Under the pieces are notes generated by a model. The model saw only the letters and a list, made by a program, of their open reading frames with translations, had not been told where the DNA came from and did no database searches. A stretch of 64,000 nucleotides of DNA, from positions 1 through 64,000 of the forward strand of contig NZ_JABEQD010000001.1 of assembly GCF_014174395.1 (NCBI RefSeq), read 5' to 3'. Each line of letters begins with the position of its first letter. Positions within the stretch are counted from its first letter, which is position 1. The position numbers and the translations under genes are program-made. Positions 34,057 through 42,893 of the stretch are shown piece by piece. Source of the DNA: Gluconacetobacter aggeris (GTDB lineage: Bacteria > Pseudomonadota > Alphaproteobacteria > Acetobacterales > Acetobacteraceae).

Positions 34057-36393
34057 ATGTCTTCGCGACAAAGCGCCGCTATTTTCTGCATGCTGTTCGG
34101 CTGTACGATCATGTCGGATATTTCGGCACGGGCGGCAGCGGGACCGAAAAAGCCGGTTCGCTCTGCCCACCCTTCCACCACAGCACCTGGGCGCCAGCCG
34201 ACCGTCGTCGCACGAGCAAAGGCCCGGGATACCCGCCTGCCGGTCGCGGTGGGCGAGACGGTCGATGTCAACGGCGCGCGCCGGGCCTTCCGCTTTTCCC
34301 AGGCGCAGCATAGTGCGGATTCCGCGACCCGCATCACCGCCGAGGAACTGACCAACCGCAATGTCGTCACCATCGCCGACTTGCAGCAATTGCTGCCGAA
34401 CGTGACGATCCAGAGCATGAACGGAACCTCGACGATCAATTACCTGCTGCGCGGCGTCGGCATGAACGATTACACGCAGAACGCCATGTCGTCGGTCATG
34501 ACCTATATCGACGGTGTTGCGTTTCCGCTGGGGCAGATGAGCAATGGCATGATGTTCGACCTTGCTTCGGTCGACGTCACGCCCGGTCCGGTCGGAACGG
34601 AACATGGCCAGACCGATACTGGCGGTGAAATCAACATCCACACCGCTGATCCCACGGCGACATGGCATGGCGGGCTGTCGGAAGACATTGCCAGCTACGC
34701 GCGCAACCGCACGAATTTCCATGTTTCCGGTCCACTGTCGCGCACCGTCTCATTCCGCATTGCCGGGCAGGCACAGCAGGGCGGTGGATGGCAGAGCATG
34801 CCGCTGGATGGATCGCACTTGGGAGATGCCAACGAAGGGGCGCTGAGGGCGAAACTGAGATGGCAGCCGGACGAGAAGACCGACATCATGCTGACGGGCC
34901 ATTGGGTGCAGGACGACTCCCAGGTTGTAACGGGAAAGCCGTTCCTGAACGTCCAACCGGTCGGGCCGAGCCCGAATATGGGGTTCTACCAGGCCGAATG
35001 GGACCTGCGCCCGCAATTCGCCGCCCTGTTCGGGCGTTCAGCCAGTATCAAGCCTTCGGAACATAACACGTTCTGGGGCGCCGACCTGAAGATGTCGCGG
35101 CAACTCGGCTTTGCCACGCTGAGCAGCATCAGCGCGTTCGAGACCGAGCGGATCGGCGAGTATACCGACCAGGATGCCACGCAATATGCGACCGGCGACC
35201 AGTACCGCAACGTCGTGTCCAACACGTTCTCGCAGGAACTCAGCCTGAAATCGGCGCATCAGCAGAGCCCCTTCCATTGGAGCATCGGGGCTTATTACGA
35301 TCGCGTCCGCATGGCGCAGCAATTCTTCATGGACTTCACGCAATATCTGCCGCAGCGCGGCTATTTGTCCGAAACCTCGTACCAGCAGAACCAGCAGACA
35401 TTTTCGCAGTTTGCGCATCTTTCGTACAGATTTCCGCATAACGTTACCCTGTTTGGCGGCATCACGCATGAGGCAGACGACCGGCAGCTTCTGGGACTGG
35501 CCACGAGGCATTTCGGGATCAGCACTCTGAACTTCAACAATGAAGCGACGTCTGCTAACCAGTTCAGCGGCGTTGTTGGCGTGCAGTGGCAGCCTGTCTC
35601 AAACCTGATGGCCTATTTCAAGGTCAGCAAGGGGTTCAAGCCCGGAGGGTTTACCGCGAACAATACCGTGATCCAGGCGCAACTTGCACCCTATAAGCCA
35701 GAAACGCTGCTGGCTTATGAGGTGGGCTTCAAGAGCGATATCGTTCCGAATGTCTTTCGCCTGAACGGGGCCGCATTCTATTACGACTACCACGACCAGC
35801 AGGTGCTGACGACGCTCCTCGTACCGAATTACGGGCCGTTGGGAATGTTCATGAACGCGCCAAAATCACAGATCTGGGGGATTGAACTGAATACGGAAAT
35901 CCATCCTTTCAGGCATATCTTCCTTAGTGGAAATCTTGGTTACCAGCGTGGAAACTACCAGATATACCAGACGCTTAACACGACGGCCGTCGCCGCATAT
36001 GCTCAGACCCACGGTGGTGTGTGGCAGGCCTTCTATACCGACTATTCCGGGACCGATACCGGCATGCCGAAACTTTCCATGAGTGGAACGGCAGAATACC
36101 GGTTCAATCCGTTGAACGGATATGAATGGGTCACCGCCGTCGACGGCAGTTATCGCGGCGCGCAGGCAATGTCGCCCGGCGTGACCTCCGGCATGTTCCT
36201 GATGCCGTCATATTTCCTGCTGGGTGCGCATATGACGTTCCGGCCTGCTTCCGGCCGCTGGTCGGTGACCGCCTATGCCTCCAACATCCTGCAGCGCCAT
36301 TACGAGGTAAGCGCGGGCATGGAAACCACCACCTATTACTACATGCCTTCTCCACCGCGCTTCATCGGCGGCCGGTTCGGATTCAATTTCTGA
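34057..36393 (+). CDS. TonB-dependent outer-membrane receptor
   Basis: 778 residues. An N-terminal signal sequence (IFCMLFGCTIMSDISARA) precedes a linker. The plug domain starts near residue 90 (ITAEELTNRNVVTIADLQQL then LPNVTIQSMNGTSTINYLLR). The 22-strand barrel follows, with FKVSKGFKPGGFTAN and YKPETLLAYEVGFKS late in the sequence. The C-terminus FIGGRFGFNF ends in Phe, as outer-membrane barrels do. The pattern is that of receptors used by sphingomonads and relatives for organic substrates rather than ferric siderophores. With two hydrolases around it, uptake of a bulky amide or conjugate is likely. Confidence 0.92.
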   Translation: MSSRQSAAIFCMLFGCTIMSDISARAAAGPKKPVRSAHPSTTAPGRQPTVVARAKARDTRLPVAVGETVDVNGARRAFRFSQAQHSADSATRITAEELTNRNVVTIADLQQLLPNVTIQSMNGTSTINYLLRGVGMNDYTQNAMSSVMTYIDGVAFPLGQMSNGMMFDLASVDVTPGPVGTEHGQTDTGGEINIHTADPTATWHGGLSEDIASYARNRTNFHVSGPLSRTVSFRIAGQAQQGGGWQSMPLDGSHLGDANEGALRAKLRWQPDEKTDIMLTGHWVQDDSQVVTGKPFLNVQPVGPSPNMGFYQAEWDLRPQFAALFGRSASIKPSEHNTFWGADLKMSRQLGFATLSSISAFETERIGEYTDQDATQYATGDQYRNVVSNTFSQELSLKSAHQQSPFHWSIGAYYDRVRMAQQFFMDFTQYLPQRGYLSETSYQQNQQTFSQFAHLSYRFPHNVTLFGGITHEADDRQLLGLATRHFGISTLNFNNEATSANQFSGVVGVQWQPVSNLMAYFKVSKGFKPGGFTANNTVIQAQLAPYKPETLLAYEVGFKSDIVPNVFRLNGAAFYYDYHDQQVLTTLLVPNYGPLGMFMNAPKSQIWGIELNTEIHPFRHIFLSGNLGYQRGNYQIYQTLNTTAVAAYAQTHGGVWQAFYTDYSGTDTGMPKLSMSGTAEYRFNPLNGYEWVTAVDGSYRGAQAMSPGVTSGMFLMPSYFLLGAHMTFRPASGRWSVTAYASNILQRHYEVSAGMETTTYYYMPSPPRFIGGRFGFNF

Positions 36394-36435
36394 ACATTCT
36401 TTAAAAAAGAGAAAATACTGGAAGGAGAATATGTC

Positions 36436-37878
36436 ATGAGCGACAATTGCGAGACGATCTGGAGGCTGGTCGATGCCGGCAGCCAGCGCTTTACCGCCCT
36501 CAGCGACGCCGTGTGGGAGGCGCCGGAACTCAATTACAAGGAATACCGGTCGGTCGCGCTGCACAAGCGGCGGCTGGAGGAAGAAGGCTTCCGCGTTACC
36601 ATCGATGTGGGGGGACTGCCGACTGCCATCATGGCCGAATCTGGGGAGGGCGGGCCGGTCATTGCCTTTCTTGGGGAATATGACGCGCTGCCGGGACTGA
36701 GCCAGCAGGCGGGCGCGACGGAACGCAAGCCCCTGTCGGGTGATGGCAACGGTCATGGGTGTGGACATAATCTTCTGGGTGCTGGCGCCGCGCTGGCCGC
36801 GAATGCCGTCAGGGAGTGGCTGGCGACCACCGGCACGCCCGGCCGGGTACGGTATTATGGGTGCCCGGCGGAGGAAGGAGGCGCCGGAAAGGGGTTCATG
36901 GTGCGTGAGGGCGTGTTCGATGACGTCGATATCGCGATCTCGTGGCATCCGTTCTGGATAGCGGGCGTGGCACCCGCCGCATCGCTGGCCTCGCAGCGGA
37001 TTGATTTCACGTTTGTCGGGCGGGCCGCCCATGCCGCCGCCGCTCCCTTTCTGGGCCGGTCGGCACTGGATGCTGCAGAGTTGATGAATATCGGGGTGAA
37101 TTACCTGCGTGAACATATGCTGCCGACATCGCGGATCCATTATGCCTATGTGGATGCGGGGGGCACCGCGCCGAATGTCGTGCAGTCCCGCGCCGTTCTG
37201 GCCTATTCCGTCCGCGCCACGGAACTGGACGAAATGCTGAAATTGGCCGGAAGGGTACGGAGAATCGCGGAAGGAGCCGCGATGATGACGGAGACGACGA
37301 TGTCGTCGCGCGTGATCAGCGGCATGGCGGAGCTGCTGCCCAACCGCCCGCTGGAGCAGGCGATGCAGCGATGCCTGGAGCGCCTGGGGCCGCCGCCGTT
37401 CTCGGAGGCCGATCGCGCTGTTGCCCGAGAGATGCGGAAGACCTTCTCGGAAGGTGAATTGCAGACCGCTCGCCGGCTGCTCGCGCCCCTCGTCCGGGGG
37501 AGCGAAGAACTGGTGGTCTGTGACGTGGTGCCGCCCCTGCTGCCGGAGGGGCAGTCGCCCGGCGGGATGATGGGGTCAACCGACGTCGGAGATGTGAGCT
37601 GGCAGGTGCCGACCGTGCAGGCCCTCGGCGCGACCTGTGCCATCGGGACGGCGCTCCATTCCTGGCAGATGGTGGCCCAGGGAAAATCCTCGCTTGCGCA
37701 TACGGGGATGATCCATGTGGCGAAACTGATGGCTGCCACCGCCATCGAGGTGCTGACCCAGCCCGGCCTGCTGGAGGCGGCCCGTTCGGCTCTGGCGGAC
37801 AAGCTGCGTAGGGCCTCTTATGTCTGCCCGATTCCGGCGGATGTCTCGCCGTCGCTCGACCTGGTTCCCGAAGTATGA
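36436..37878 (+). CDS. M20 amidohydrolase, AbgB-like (aminobenzoyl-glutamate hydrolase type)
   Basis: 480 residues, the length of AbgB rather than of the shorter hippurate/IAA-amino-acid hydrolases. The metal site is visible: GDGNGHGCGHNLLGAG, the catalytic Glu pair in YGCPAEEGGAGK, ISWHPFW, and a C-terminal His in ALHSWQMVAQGKSS. The dimerisation domain begins at FTFVGRAAHAAAAPF. Such enzymes cleave the amide bond of N-acyl amino acids. ATG 36436 follows GGAAGGAGAATATGTC, 42 bases after the receptor. With the amidase and receptor it suggests use of an amino-acid conjugate. It need not be folate-derived. Confidence 0.9.
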   Translation: MSDNCETIWRLVDAGSQRFTALSDAVWEAPELNYKEYRSVALHKRRLEEEGFRVTIDVGGLPTAIMAESGEGGPVIAFLGEYDALPGLSQQAGATERKPLSGDGNGHGCGHNLLGAGAALAANAVREWLATTGTPGRVRYYGCPAEEGGAGKGFMVREGVFDDVDIAISWHPFWIAGVAPAASLASQRIDFTFVGRAAHAAAAPFLGRSALDAAELMNIGVNYLREHMLPTSRIHYAYVDAGGTAPNVVQSRAVLAYSVRATELDEMLKLAGRVRRIAEGAAMMTETTMSSRVISGMAELLPNRPLEQAMQRCLERLGPPPFSEADRAVAREMRKTFSEGELQTARRLLAPLVRGSEELVVCDVVPPLLPEGQSPGGMMGSTDVGDVSWQVPTVQALGATCAIGTALHSWQMVAQGKSSLAHTGMIHVAKLMAATAIEVLTQPGLLEAARSALADKLRRASYVCPIPADVSPSLDLVPEV

Positions 37879-37971
37879 GACCCTGATTGAAAATGCGGGC
37901 TGGTGGCACGGTCGCCTTTTCCGTCCGGTCGTGTCTTGTGACATGGTCTTCGGGCCTTTAGGGTTCTGTTA
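37877..37971. repeat. IS-end-like repeat after the M20 gene
   Basis: GAGACCCTGATTGAAAATGC (37877-37896), continuing GGGCTGGTGGC, is about 80 percent identical to the left arm of the MITE-like element at 15149. A poorer inverted match (AGGGTTCT) lies near 37962-37971, so about 95 bp could be a decayed miniature element. It lies between the M20 gene and lysR. Confidence 0.4.
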
Positions 37972-38037
37972 CGCTCCCGGCGGCTTGTCGTGTCGTCGCG
38001 GGAGCAGGGCAAGCGATGCGACCGAGAGGAGGGCCAG

Positions 38038-38955
38038 GTGAAGCTGCACCATTTGCGCGCACTCGTCGCGCTGGCCGAAACCGGGAGCTTCAATGCCGCG
38101 TCCGAGACGCTGAATATCACCCAGGGCGCGCTGAGCAAGGCGATCAAGGAACTGGAATCGTCACTGGGCATCGCGCTCTTCGAACGATCGAACAAGGGGG
38201 CGCGTCTGACGTCGCAGGGGCAGCGGCTGGTCATGCATGCCCGCTTCATCAATGAAAGCGTGCGCCGGGCGAAGGACGACCTGCTGGAAGCGGAGGATTC
38301 CGGGAACATCACGACGACGATCGGTATCACCCCGGTCGTTTCGATCATGAAGGAAGTCGGTGACTGTATCATAGAATTTCGCCGACGTAATCCGAAGATC
38401 CGTCTACGGGTTCTGGAAATGCGTCCCAGCCAGCTGATGCAGGAACTGCGCGACGGTACGCTCGATTTCGCCCTCAGTTCACAGATGCCTGCCTATAGCC
38501 GGCCAGACGAGTGTGTGCTGCTACGGCATATTCCCTCTTTGCTGGCCTGCCGCAAGGGGCATCCGCTGCGTGAGGCGCGGTCGATGCGTGATCTGCTGGA
38601 CCAGGAATGGGTGGTCCACGATCCGCGCGACGATGTGACCGCGCCGTTCCACCGCTTGTTTACCCAGGAGAGGCTGCGCTTTCCCGAACGGGTGACGGAA
38701 TGTACGGCCACGGTGACGGCGCATCTCCTGACCGTGAACACCGACAGCGTGACGATGTTGACCAGTGCGTCGTTCACGCATCGCGCCATTGCAGAGACAT
38801 TGGTGCCGATTCAGGTTCGCGAGATGCTGCCCGCGCGAGAACTGGTGCTGGTCGCCCGCAACCGGCATGTCTTTACCGCGCCGGTGCTACAGCTGTATGA
38901 GACGGTTCGGAAATCGCTTTCAGATCCGACCCTGTTGCCGTCACATCACCTGTGA
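38038..38955 (+). CDS. LysR family regulator of the amidase cluster
   Basis: 305 residues from GTG 38038, chosen because GAGGAGGG sits four bases upstream; the longer frame to 37990 has no such site. The winged helix is HHLRALVALAETGSFNAASE followed by LNITQGALSKAIKELESSLG. The effector domain follows (TTTIGITPVVSIMKEVGD). It resembles CbbR/GbpR-type regulators of catabolic genes. It is the last gene of the cluster on the same strand, so it would act on the promoter at 31111-31165 rather than a divergent one. It ends 60 bases before the IS5 debris. Confidence 0.9.
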   Translation: MKLHHLRALVALAETGSFNAASETLNITQGALSKAIKELESSLGIALFERSNKGARLTSQGQRLVMHARFINESVRRAKDDLLEAEDSGNITTTIGITPVVSIMKEVGDCIIEFRRRNPKIRLRVLEMRPSQLMQELRDGTLDFALSSQMPAYSRPDECVLLRHIPSLLACRKGHPLREARSMRDLLDQEWVVHDPRDDVTAPFHRLFTQERLRFPERVTECTATVTAHLLTVNTDSVTMLTSASFTHRAIAETLVPIQVREMLPARELVLVARNRHVFTAPVLQLYETVRKSLSDPTLLPSHHL

Positions 38956-39014
38956 CTGATCCGTGGGTTTGCGAGAACCTGATGCGATCAAGATGGCCCA
39001 GGTCCTGTCTGCCT

Positions 39015-39117
39015 TCAGCGTAGCCAGATCATGGCGCATGCGAGATGGGTGAAGCCCATGATGGCGGTGAGTGTCTTTTCGCATCGCAGGGCGATCCGTC
39101 GGAAGCGTTGGAAAGGC
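39015..39117 (-). pseudogene. IS5-family transposase, C-terminal scrap
   Basis: The minus frame reads FQRFRRIALRCEKTLTAIMG then FTHLACAMIWLR and stops at 39015-39017. This is the usual C-terminal end of IS5-type transposases. Nothing of the rest of the gene precedes it. Confidence 0.75.
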
Positions 39118-39230
39118 TCGTCCTCCATCGGCAACCCTGAATCTGAACTTCAATTCAAAAGAAGTCCCTGAATGCAGACAGGACGTAGACTGAAATCGCC
39201 CGTGCGCAGTATTGCGAGGACAATCTGGAG

Positions 39231-39440
39231 TATGCAAGCGACCTGCGCGATGCGGAATGGGCGCTGCTTGCGCCACTGATGCCCGAGCGGAAACGACTGG
39301 GGAGGCCGCGACGTACTGATTTGCGCCGCGTCATGGAGGTGATCCTCTATATCGTCACGACCGGTTGCCAATGGCGGCGCTTGCCCAGGCACTTTGACCG
39401 TGCAAGGCTATTCCCATCGGTCTTGTCATCCGCGCATGGT
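39231..39440 (+). pseudogene. IS5-family transposase, N-terminal scrap with frameshift
   Basis: The plus frame reads YASDLRDAEWALLAPLMPER then RTDLRRVMEVILYIVTTGCQ and WRRLPRHF. That is the N-terminal domain of an IS5-type transposase. After the PRHF segment the family sequence continues only in the next frame (LTVQGYSH) and is lost by about 39440. With the opposite-facing C-terminal scrap on its left, this is a rearranged scar, not an intact IS. Confidence 0.75.
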
Positions 39441-39447
39441 TGGAAGA

Positions 39448-39837
39448 TTACAATTCACCCGTCACAAACTGGGCACGACCGTTACCAAAAGACCAGTCAT
39501 CGTCGGTATTCTGGACAAACGAGATCATAACGTCCGACGGTGCGATTCCACATTTGTCCTGCCATTCGGCACAGAGGATCTCGTAGAAAGCCAGCTTGGC
39601 CTCGCGGCTGCGTGGCCGCGAGACGACTTCGAGCAGGACGAATTTCTCGGTTCTCGGGATATCGAGGCCGGTATCCAGCGCGCGCAGATGCGTGGGCTCG
39701 TGTTCGACCAGGATCTGATAGCGGTCTCGGGCCGGTACCTTGAACGCACGCAGCATCGCCTCATGGGCGGCATCGAGAAGCTGATCGATCTCTGCCGGTG
39801 TCCGTCCCTTCAGGACGTGGAATTTCATCAGGGGCAT
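39448..39837 (-). CDS. Tautomerase family protein
   Basis: 129 residues. It starts MPLMKFHVLKGRT, so Pro-1 would be exposed after Met removal, as in the 4-oxalocrotonate tautomerase superfamily. The length and the stretch YQILVEHEPTHLRALDTGL fit the longer tautomerase_2 type (malonate semialdehyde decarboxylase or cis-CaaD-like) rather than the 60-residue 4-OT. It would isomerise or dehalogenate/decarboxylate a keto or enol acid. AAAGGAACGCCT precedes the ATG. It lies 43 bases after the aminotransferase gene on the same strand, so the two are co-transcribed. The 3' end abuts the IS scar. Confidence 0.85.
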   Translation of the reverse strand: MPLMKFHVLKGRTPAEIDQLLDAAHEAMLRAFKVPARDRYQILVEHEPTHLRALDTGLDIPRTEKFVLLEVVSRPRSREAKLAFYEILCAEWQDKCGIAPSDVMISFVQNTDDDWSFGNGRAQFVTGEL

Positions 39838-39880
39838 AGGCGTTCCTTTCGTGTGAATGACGTTGACGAAGGCTTCTCCG

Positions 39881-41215
39881 TCAGGCAGCGCGGGTGATTA
39901 CGTCGCCGAGAATCGAGACAATGGTATCGATATGATCCGTCGTGACGATCAGGGGCGGAGAGAGGGCAATGATGTCGCCGGTGACGCGGATGAGCAGGCC
40001 CTTGCGGAAGCAATCGACGAAGACGTCATAGGCGCGCGCTCCGGGCGCGCCGTCGCGCGCGGCCAGTTCGATTGCGCCGACCAGTCCGAGATTGCGGATA
40101 TCGAGGACATGCGGCCGGTCGACCAGGCTGTGCAGGGCGTCCTGCCAATAGGTGGCGAGTTCGGCGCCCCGCGTCAGGAGTCCATCTTCGGCGTAGACGT
40201 CGAGTGTCGCCAGACCCGCCGCGCAGGCGACCGGGTGGCCGGAATAGGTGTAGCCGTGAAAGAGTTCGATCTGCTGTTCCGGCCCGGTCATGAGACCATC
40301 ATAGACCTTGCGGCTGGCAAAGACCGCGCCCATCGGAATGGTACCGTTGGTCAGGCCCTTGGCGGTGGTGACCAGATCGGGGACCACGCCGAAATAATCC
40401 GTCGCGAACGGGGTGCCCAGCCGCCCGAAGCCGGTAATGACTTCATCGAAAATGAGAAGAATGCCGTGCTGGTCGGCGATGGCGCGCAGCCGCTCCAGAT
40501 AGCCTTTAGGCGGCAGGACGACACCCGCCGATCCCGACATCGGTTCGACGATGACGGCGGCGATGGTCTCGGCGCCGTGCAGCGCGACCAGACGTTCCAG
40601 ATCCTCCGCCAGTTCGACCCCATGCCGCGGCAGCCCCTTCGAGAAGGCATTGCGCGGGATGTCGAGCGTATGGCGTAAATGAGCGGCGGGAATTTGGGGA
40701 AAGACCCGGCGGTTGTTCACCAGCCCGCCGACCGAGATACCCCCGAAGCCGACACCATGATAGCCCTTTTCCCGACCGATGACGCGGGTACGTGTGCCCT
40801 GGCCGATGGCCCGCTGATAGGCGATCGCAATTTTCAGCGCCGTTTCCACGGATTCCGAGCCGGACCCGGTAAAGAACACGCGGTCGAGCCCGGCCGCCGG
40901 GCCGCCAGGGGCGATCGCGGCCAGCCTCTCGGCGAATTCAAAGGCGATCGGATGGCCCATCTGGAAGGTCGGGGCGAAGTCCAGCGTCGCAAGCTGGCGG
41001 GTGACGGAGTCGGTGATCTGCCGACGGCCATGGCCCGCATTGACGCACCACAACCCCGCGGTACCGTCCATGACCCGATGGCCATCGACGTCGGTATAAT
41101 ACATGCCTTCGGCACCGGCCAGGAGGCGCGGCGCCGCCTTGAATTGCCGGTTCGCGGTAAAGGGCATCCAGAAATTATCCAGAACGGGCATATTCGTTTT
41201 CGCGGTCGGGCTCAT
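39881..41215 (-). CDS. Class III aminotransferase, omega-amino acid:pyruvate type
   Basis: About 444 residues. It has DNFWMPFTANRQFKAAPRLL at the start, typical of beta-alanine/omega-amino acid:pyruvate aminotransferases. Then FFTGSGSESVETALKIA, the PLP-phosphate region KGYHGVGFGGISVGG, LLIFDEVITGFGRLG with the PLP-ring Asp, and the Schiff-base Lys in LVTTAKGLTNGTIPMGAV. It would transfer the amino group of beta-alanine or another omega-amino acid to pyruvate. ATG 41215 has GGGAG six bases upstream. A tautomerase that can act on semialdehyde or keto acids follows, and an XRE-cupin regulator is divergent. Confidence 0.9.
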   Translation of the reverse strand: MSPTAKTNMPVLDNFWMPFTANRQFKAAPRLLAGAEGMYYTDVDGHRVMDGTAGLWCVNAGHGRRQITDSVTRQLATLDFAPTFQMGHPIAFEFAERLAAIAPGGPAAGLDRVFFTGSGSESVETALKIAIAYQRAIGQGTRTRVIGREKGYHGVGFGGISVGGLVNNRRVFPQIPAAHLRHTLDIPRNAFSKGLPRHGVELAEDLERLVALHGAETIAAVIVEPMSGSAGVVLPPKGYLERLRAIADQHGILLIFDEVITGFGRLGTPFATDYFGVVPDLVTTAKGLTNGTIPMGAVFASRKVYDGLMTGPEQQIELFHGYTYSGHPVACAAGLATLDVYAEDGLLTRGAELATYWQDALHSLVDRPHVLDIRNLGLVGAIELAARDGAPGARAYDVFVDCFRKGLLIRVTGDIIALSPPLIVTTDHIDTIVSILGDVITRAA

Positions 41216-41357
41216 GCCGGGCTCCCATGAATGAGCCTGTGGGATCAACGATTCCGGCCGTGTGAACAAGTCCTTTTCTCCTCGCGCGCAACCTCTTGAA
41301 TTGGCGTGAGCGTCATGCCTAGATTTGCGATATATTCAACACCGGGAACGGAACAAG

Positions 41358-41906
41358 ATGTCGGTCGATATCGGCAATCGTCTGCGCCATTTTCGCTTGG
41401 CCCATAATCTGTCGCAGCGGGAACTGGCCAAACGGACAGGCGTCACGAATTCGACGATCTCACTGATAGAGTCCAACTCGTCGAACCCGTCCGTGGGTGC
41501 GCTGAAGCGCATTCTTGATGGAATTCCGATCGGACTGGCCGAATTCTTTGCTCTTGAACCCGATCGTCCCAGGAGGGTGTTCTACGCATCGGAGGAATTG
41601 ACGGAAATCGGCAAGGGGACGATTTCATACCGACAGGTCGGCGACAATCTGTTCGGTCGCAGTCTTCAGATGCTGAAGGAATGCTATCAGCCGGGCTCGG
41701 ATACAGGGAAGGTCCCCCTGATTCATGACGGAGAAGAGGGGGGCATTATTCTGTCGGGCCGACTGGAGGTCACGGTCGACGATGAACGCAAGATCCTTGG
41801 GCCGGGCGATGCCTATTATTTCGAAAGCCGTCGTCCGCATCGCTTTCGTTGTGTGGGGTCGGAAGCGTGTCAGGTCATCAGTGCCTGCACGCCCCCGAGC
41901 TTCTAA
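41358..41906 (+). CDS. XRE-cupin regulator (PuuR-like)
   Basis: 182 residues. The helix-turn-helix is RLRHFRLAHNLSQRELAKRT then GVTNSTISLIESNSSNPSVG. The C-terminal cupin domain has HDGEEGGIILSGRLEVTVDD and GPGDAYYFESRRPHRFRCVG. This layout is that of PuuR-type regulators next to polyamine or omega-amino-acid degradation genes. It is divergent from the aminotransferase gene and probably represses it. ATG 41358 follows GGGAACGGAACAAG. Confidence 0.9.
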   Translation: MSVDIGNRLRHFRLAHNLSQRELAKRTGVTNSTISLIESNSSNPSVGALKRILDGIPIGLAEFFALEPDRPRRVFYASEELTEIGKGTISYRQVGDNLFGRSLQMLKECYQPGSDTGKVPLIHDGEEGGIILSGRLEVTVDDERKILGPGDAYYFESRRPHRFRCVGSEACQVISACTPPSF

Positions 41907-42143
41907 CAGAAATTAGCGTGAGAGGCGCTGAATGCCAAGCTCAGGGCGGCCGAGAAAGAATGGATCGCGAGCCTATCCTGAATTTATGGAATGGTCCGCG
42001 CTTTCATAAAACTCGGTATTATACCAATTTGGCTTTACTTCGACAAATGATGCGGGTTCGTGGGGTAACATGAGAGGCGCAATGTGATTCATGAGGATGG
42101 GCAAGGCGCTGGTGTTTCGTGACGATTATGGTGCTGAGACCCT
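41907..42143. other. Non-coding stretch before the IS relic
   Basis: About 240 bases after the XRE-cupin gene hold no supported gene. The minus frame 42019-42300 runs through the end of the IS relic and is not a separate gene. Confidence 0.35.
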
Positions 42144-42617
42144 TCATGTTCTGGCTCGGGCGACGAAACAGACAGCGCAGTCGCGCCGGCTTCTGGCCTT
42201 GTGGCGATCTATGATGTGCCTCACGCAAGGACGGACCCTTTCTCGTAGGTGAAGGCATGTTTGACGCCAGAACGGGCCAGTGCTTCGCGAAAACATCCAT
42301 ATCGTGTTCGCATCCGGAACCGGCTCAGAGAGACCAAGGCCCAGGAAGCGCATGAACGACAGGCGGTCCTTGATCAGAAATTCTGTCCGTTCGTCCGACA
42401 GCGAGTGGTTCGCCTGCAAGATCAGGACCATGAACATGAAAACCAGATCGTAGGGCGGTCGGCTGCTCTTGCTTCCTTCCTGGCGCGGGATCGCCGGGAT
42501 CAGGGGACGAAACCGTTCAAAATCAACAATGACATTTAAACGTTCCAGTGCGTCGCCCTTTGCAGACAGCGCCTCCAGCCGATCGTCAACCTCGAAAAAT
42601 CCCGGCTGGCTCGCCAT
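42144..42617 (-). pseudogene. IS5/IS1182-like transposase (DUF772 N-terminus), broken
   Basis: The frame starts MASQPGFFEVDDRLEALSAK and reads VIVDFERFRPLIPAIPRQEG, DLVFMFMVLILQANHSLSDE, TEFLIKDRLSFMRFLGLGLS and PDANTIWMF, a full DUF772-type N-terminus. At about 42275 one extra T breaks the frame; the next frame continues REALARSG and soon stops. The whole catalytic DDE part is missing. This scar lies directly upstream of the truncated peroxidase gene. Confidence 0.85.
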
Positions 42618-42893
42618 CGCTTATCCCCACCATTTCACCATCAGTTCACCATCACTTCACCATAGCTCACGCCAAACAGAGAAGTTCTTAGAGGTGTTCA
42701 AATGGTAGAATTCCATTGGAGGCGATCAATCTATCGAACGATGTTCTTTATTGGGTGGAGTGAGGTAGTTTACTATGGGTTATTCTCAACATATTTCCAA
42801 TCATAGAATCATATTGAGATGTAGAGTGAATGTTGGTGTCGGCCAGATCCTGCCCGGGCAACCACTCCCTCCCTGACAGCGCAGGAAGCCGGC

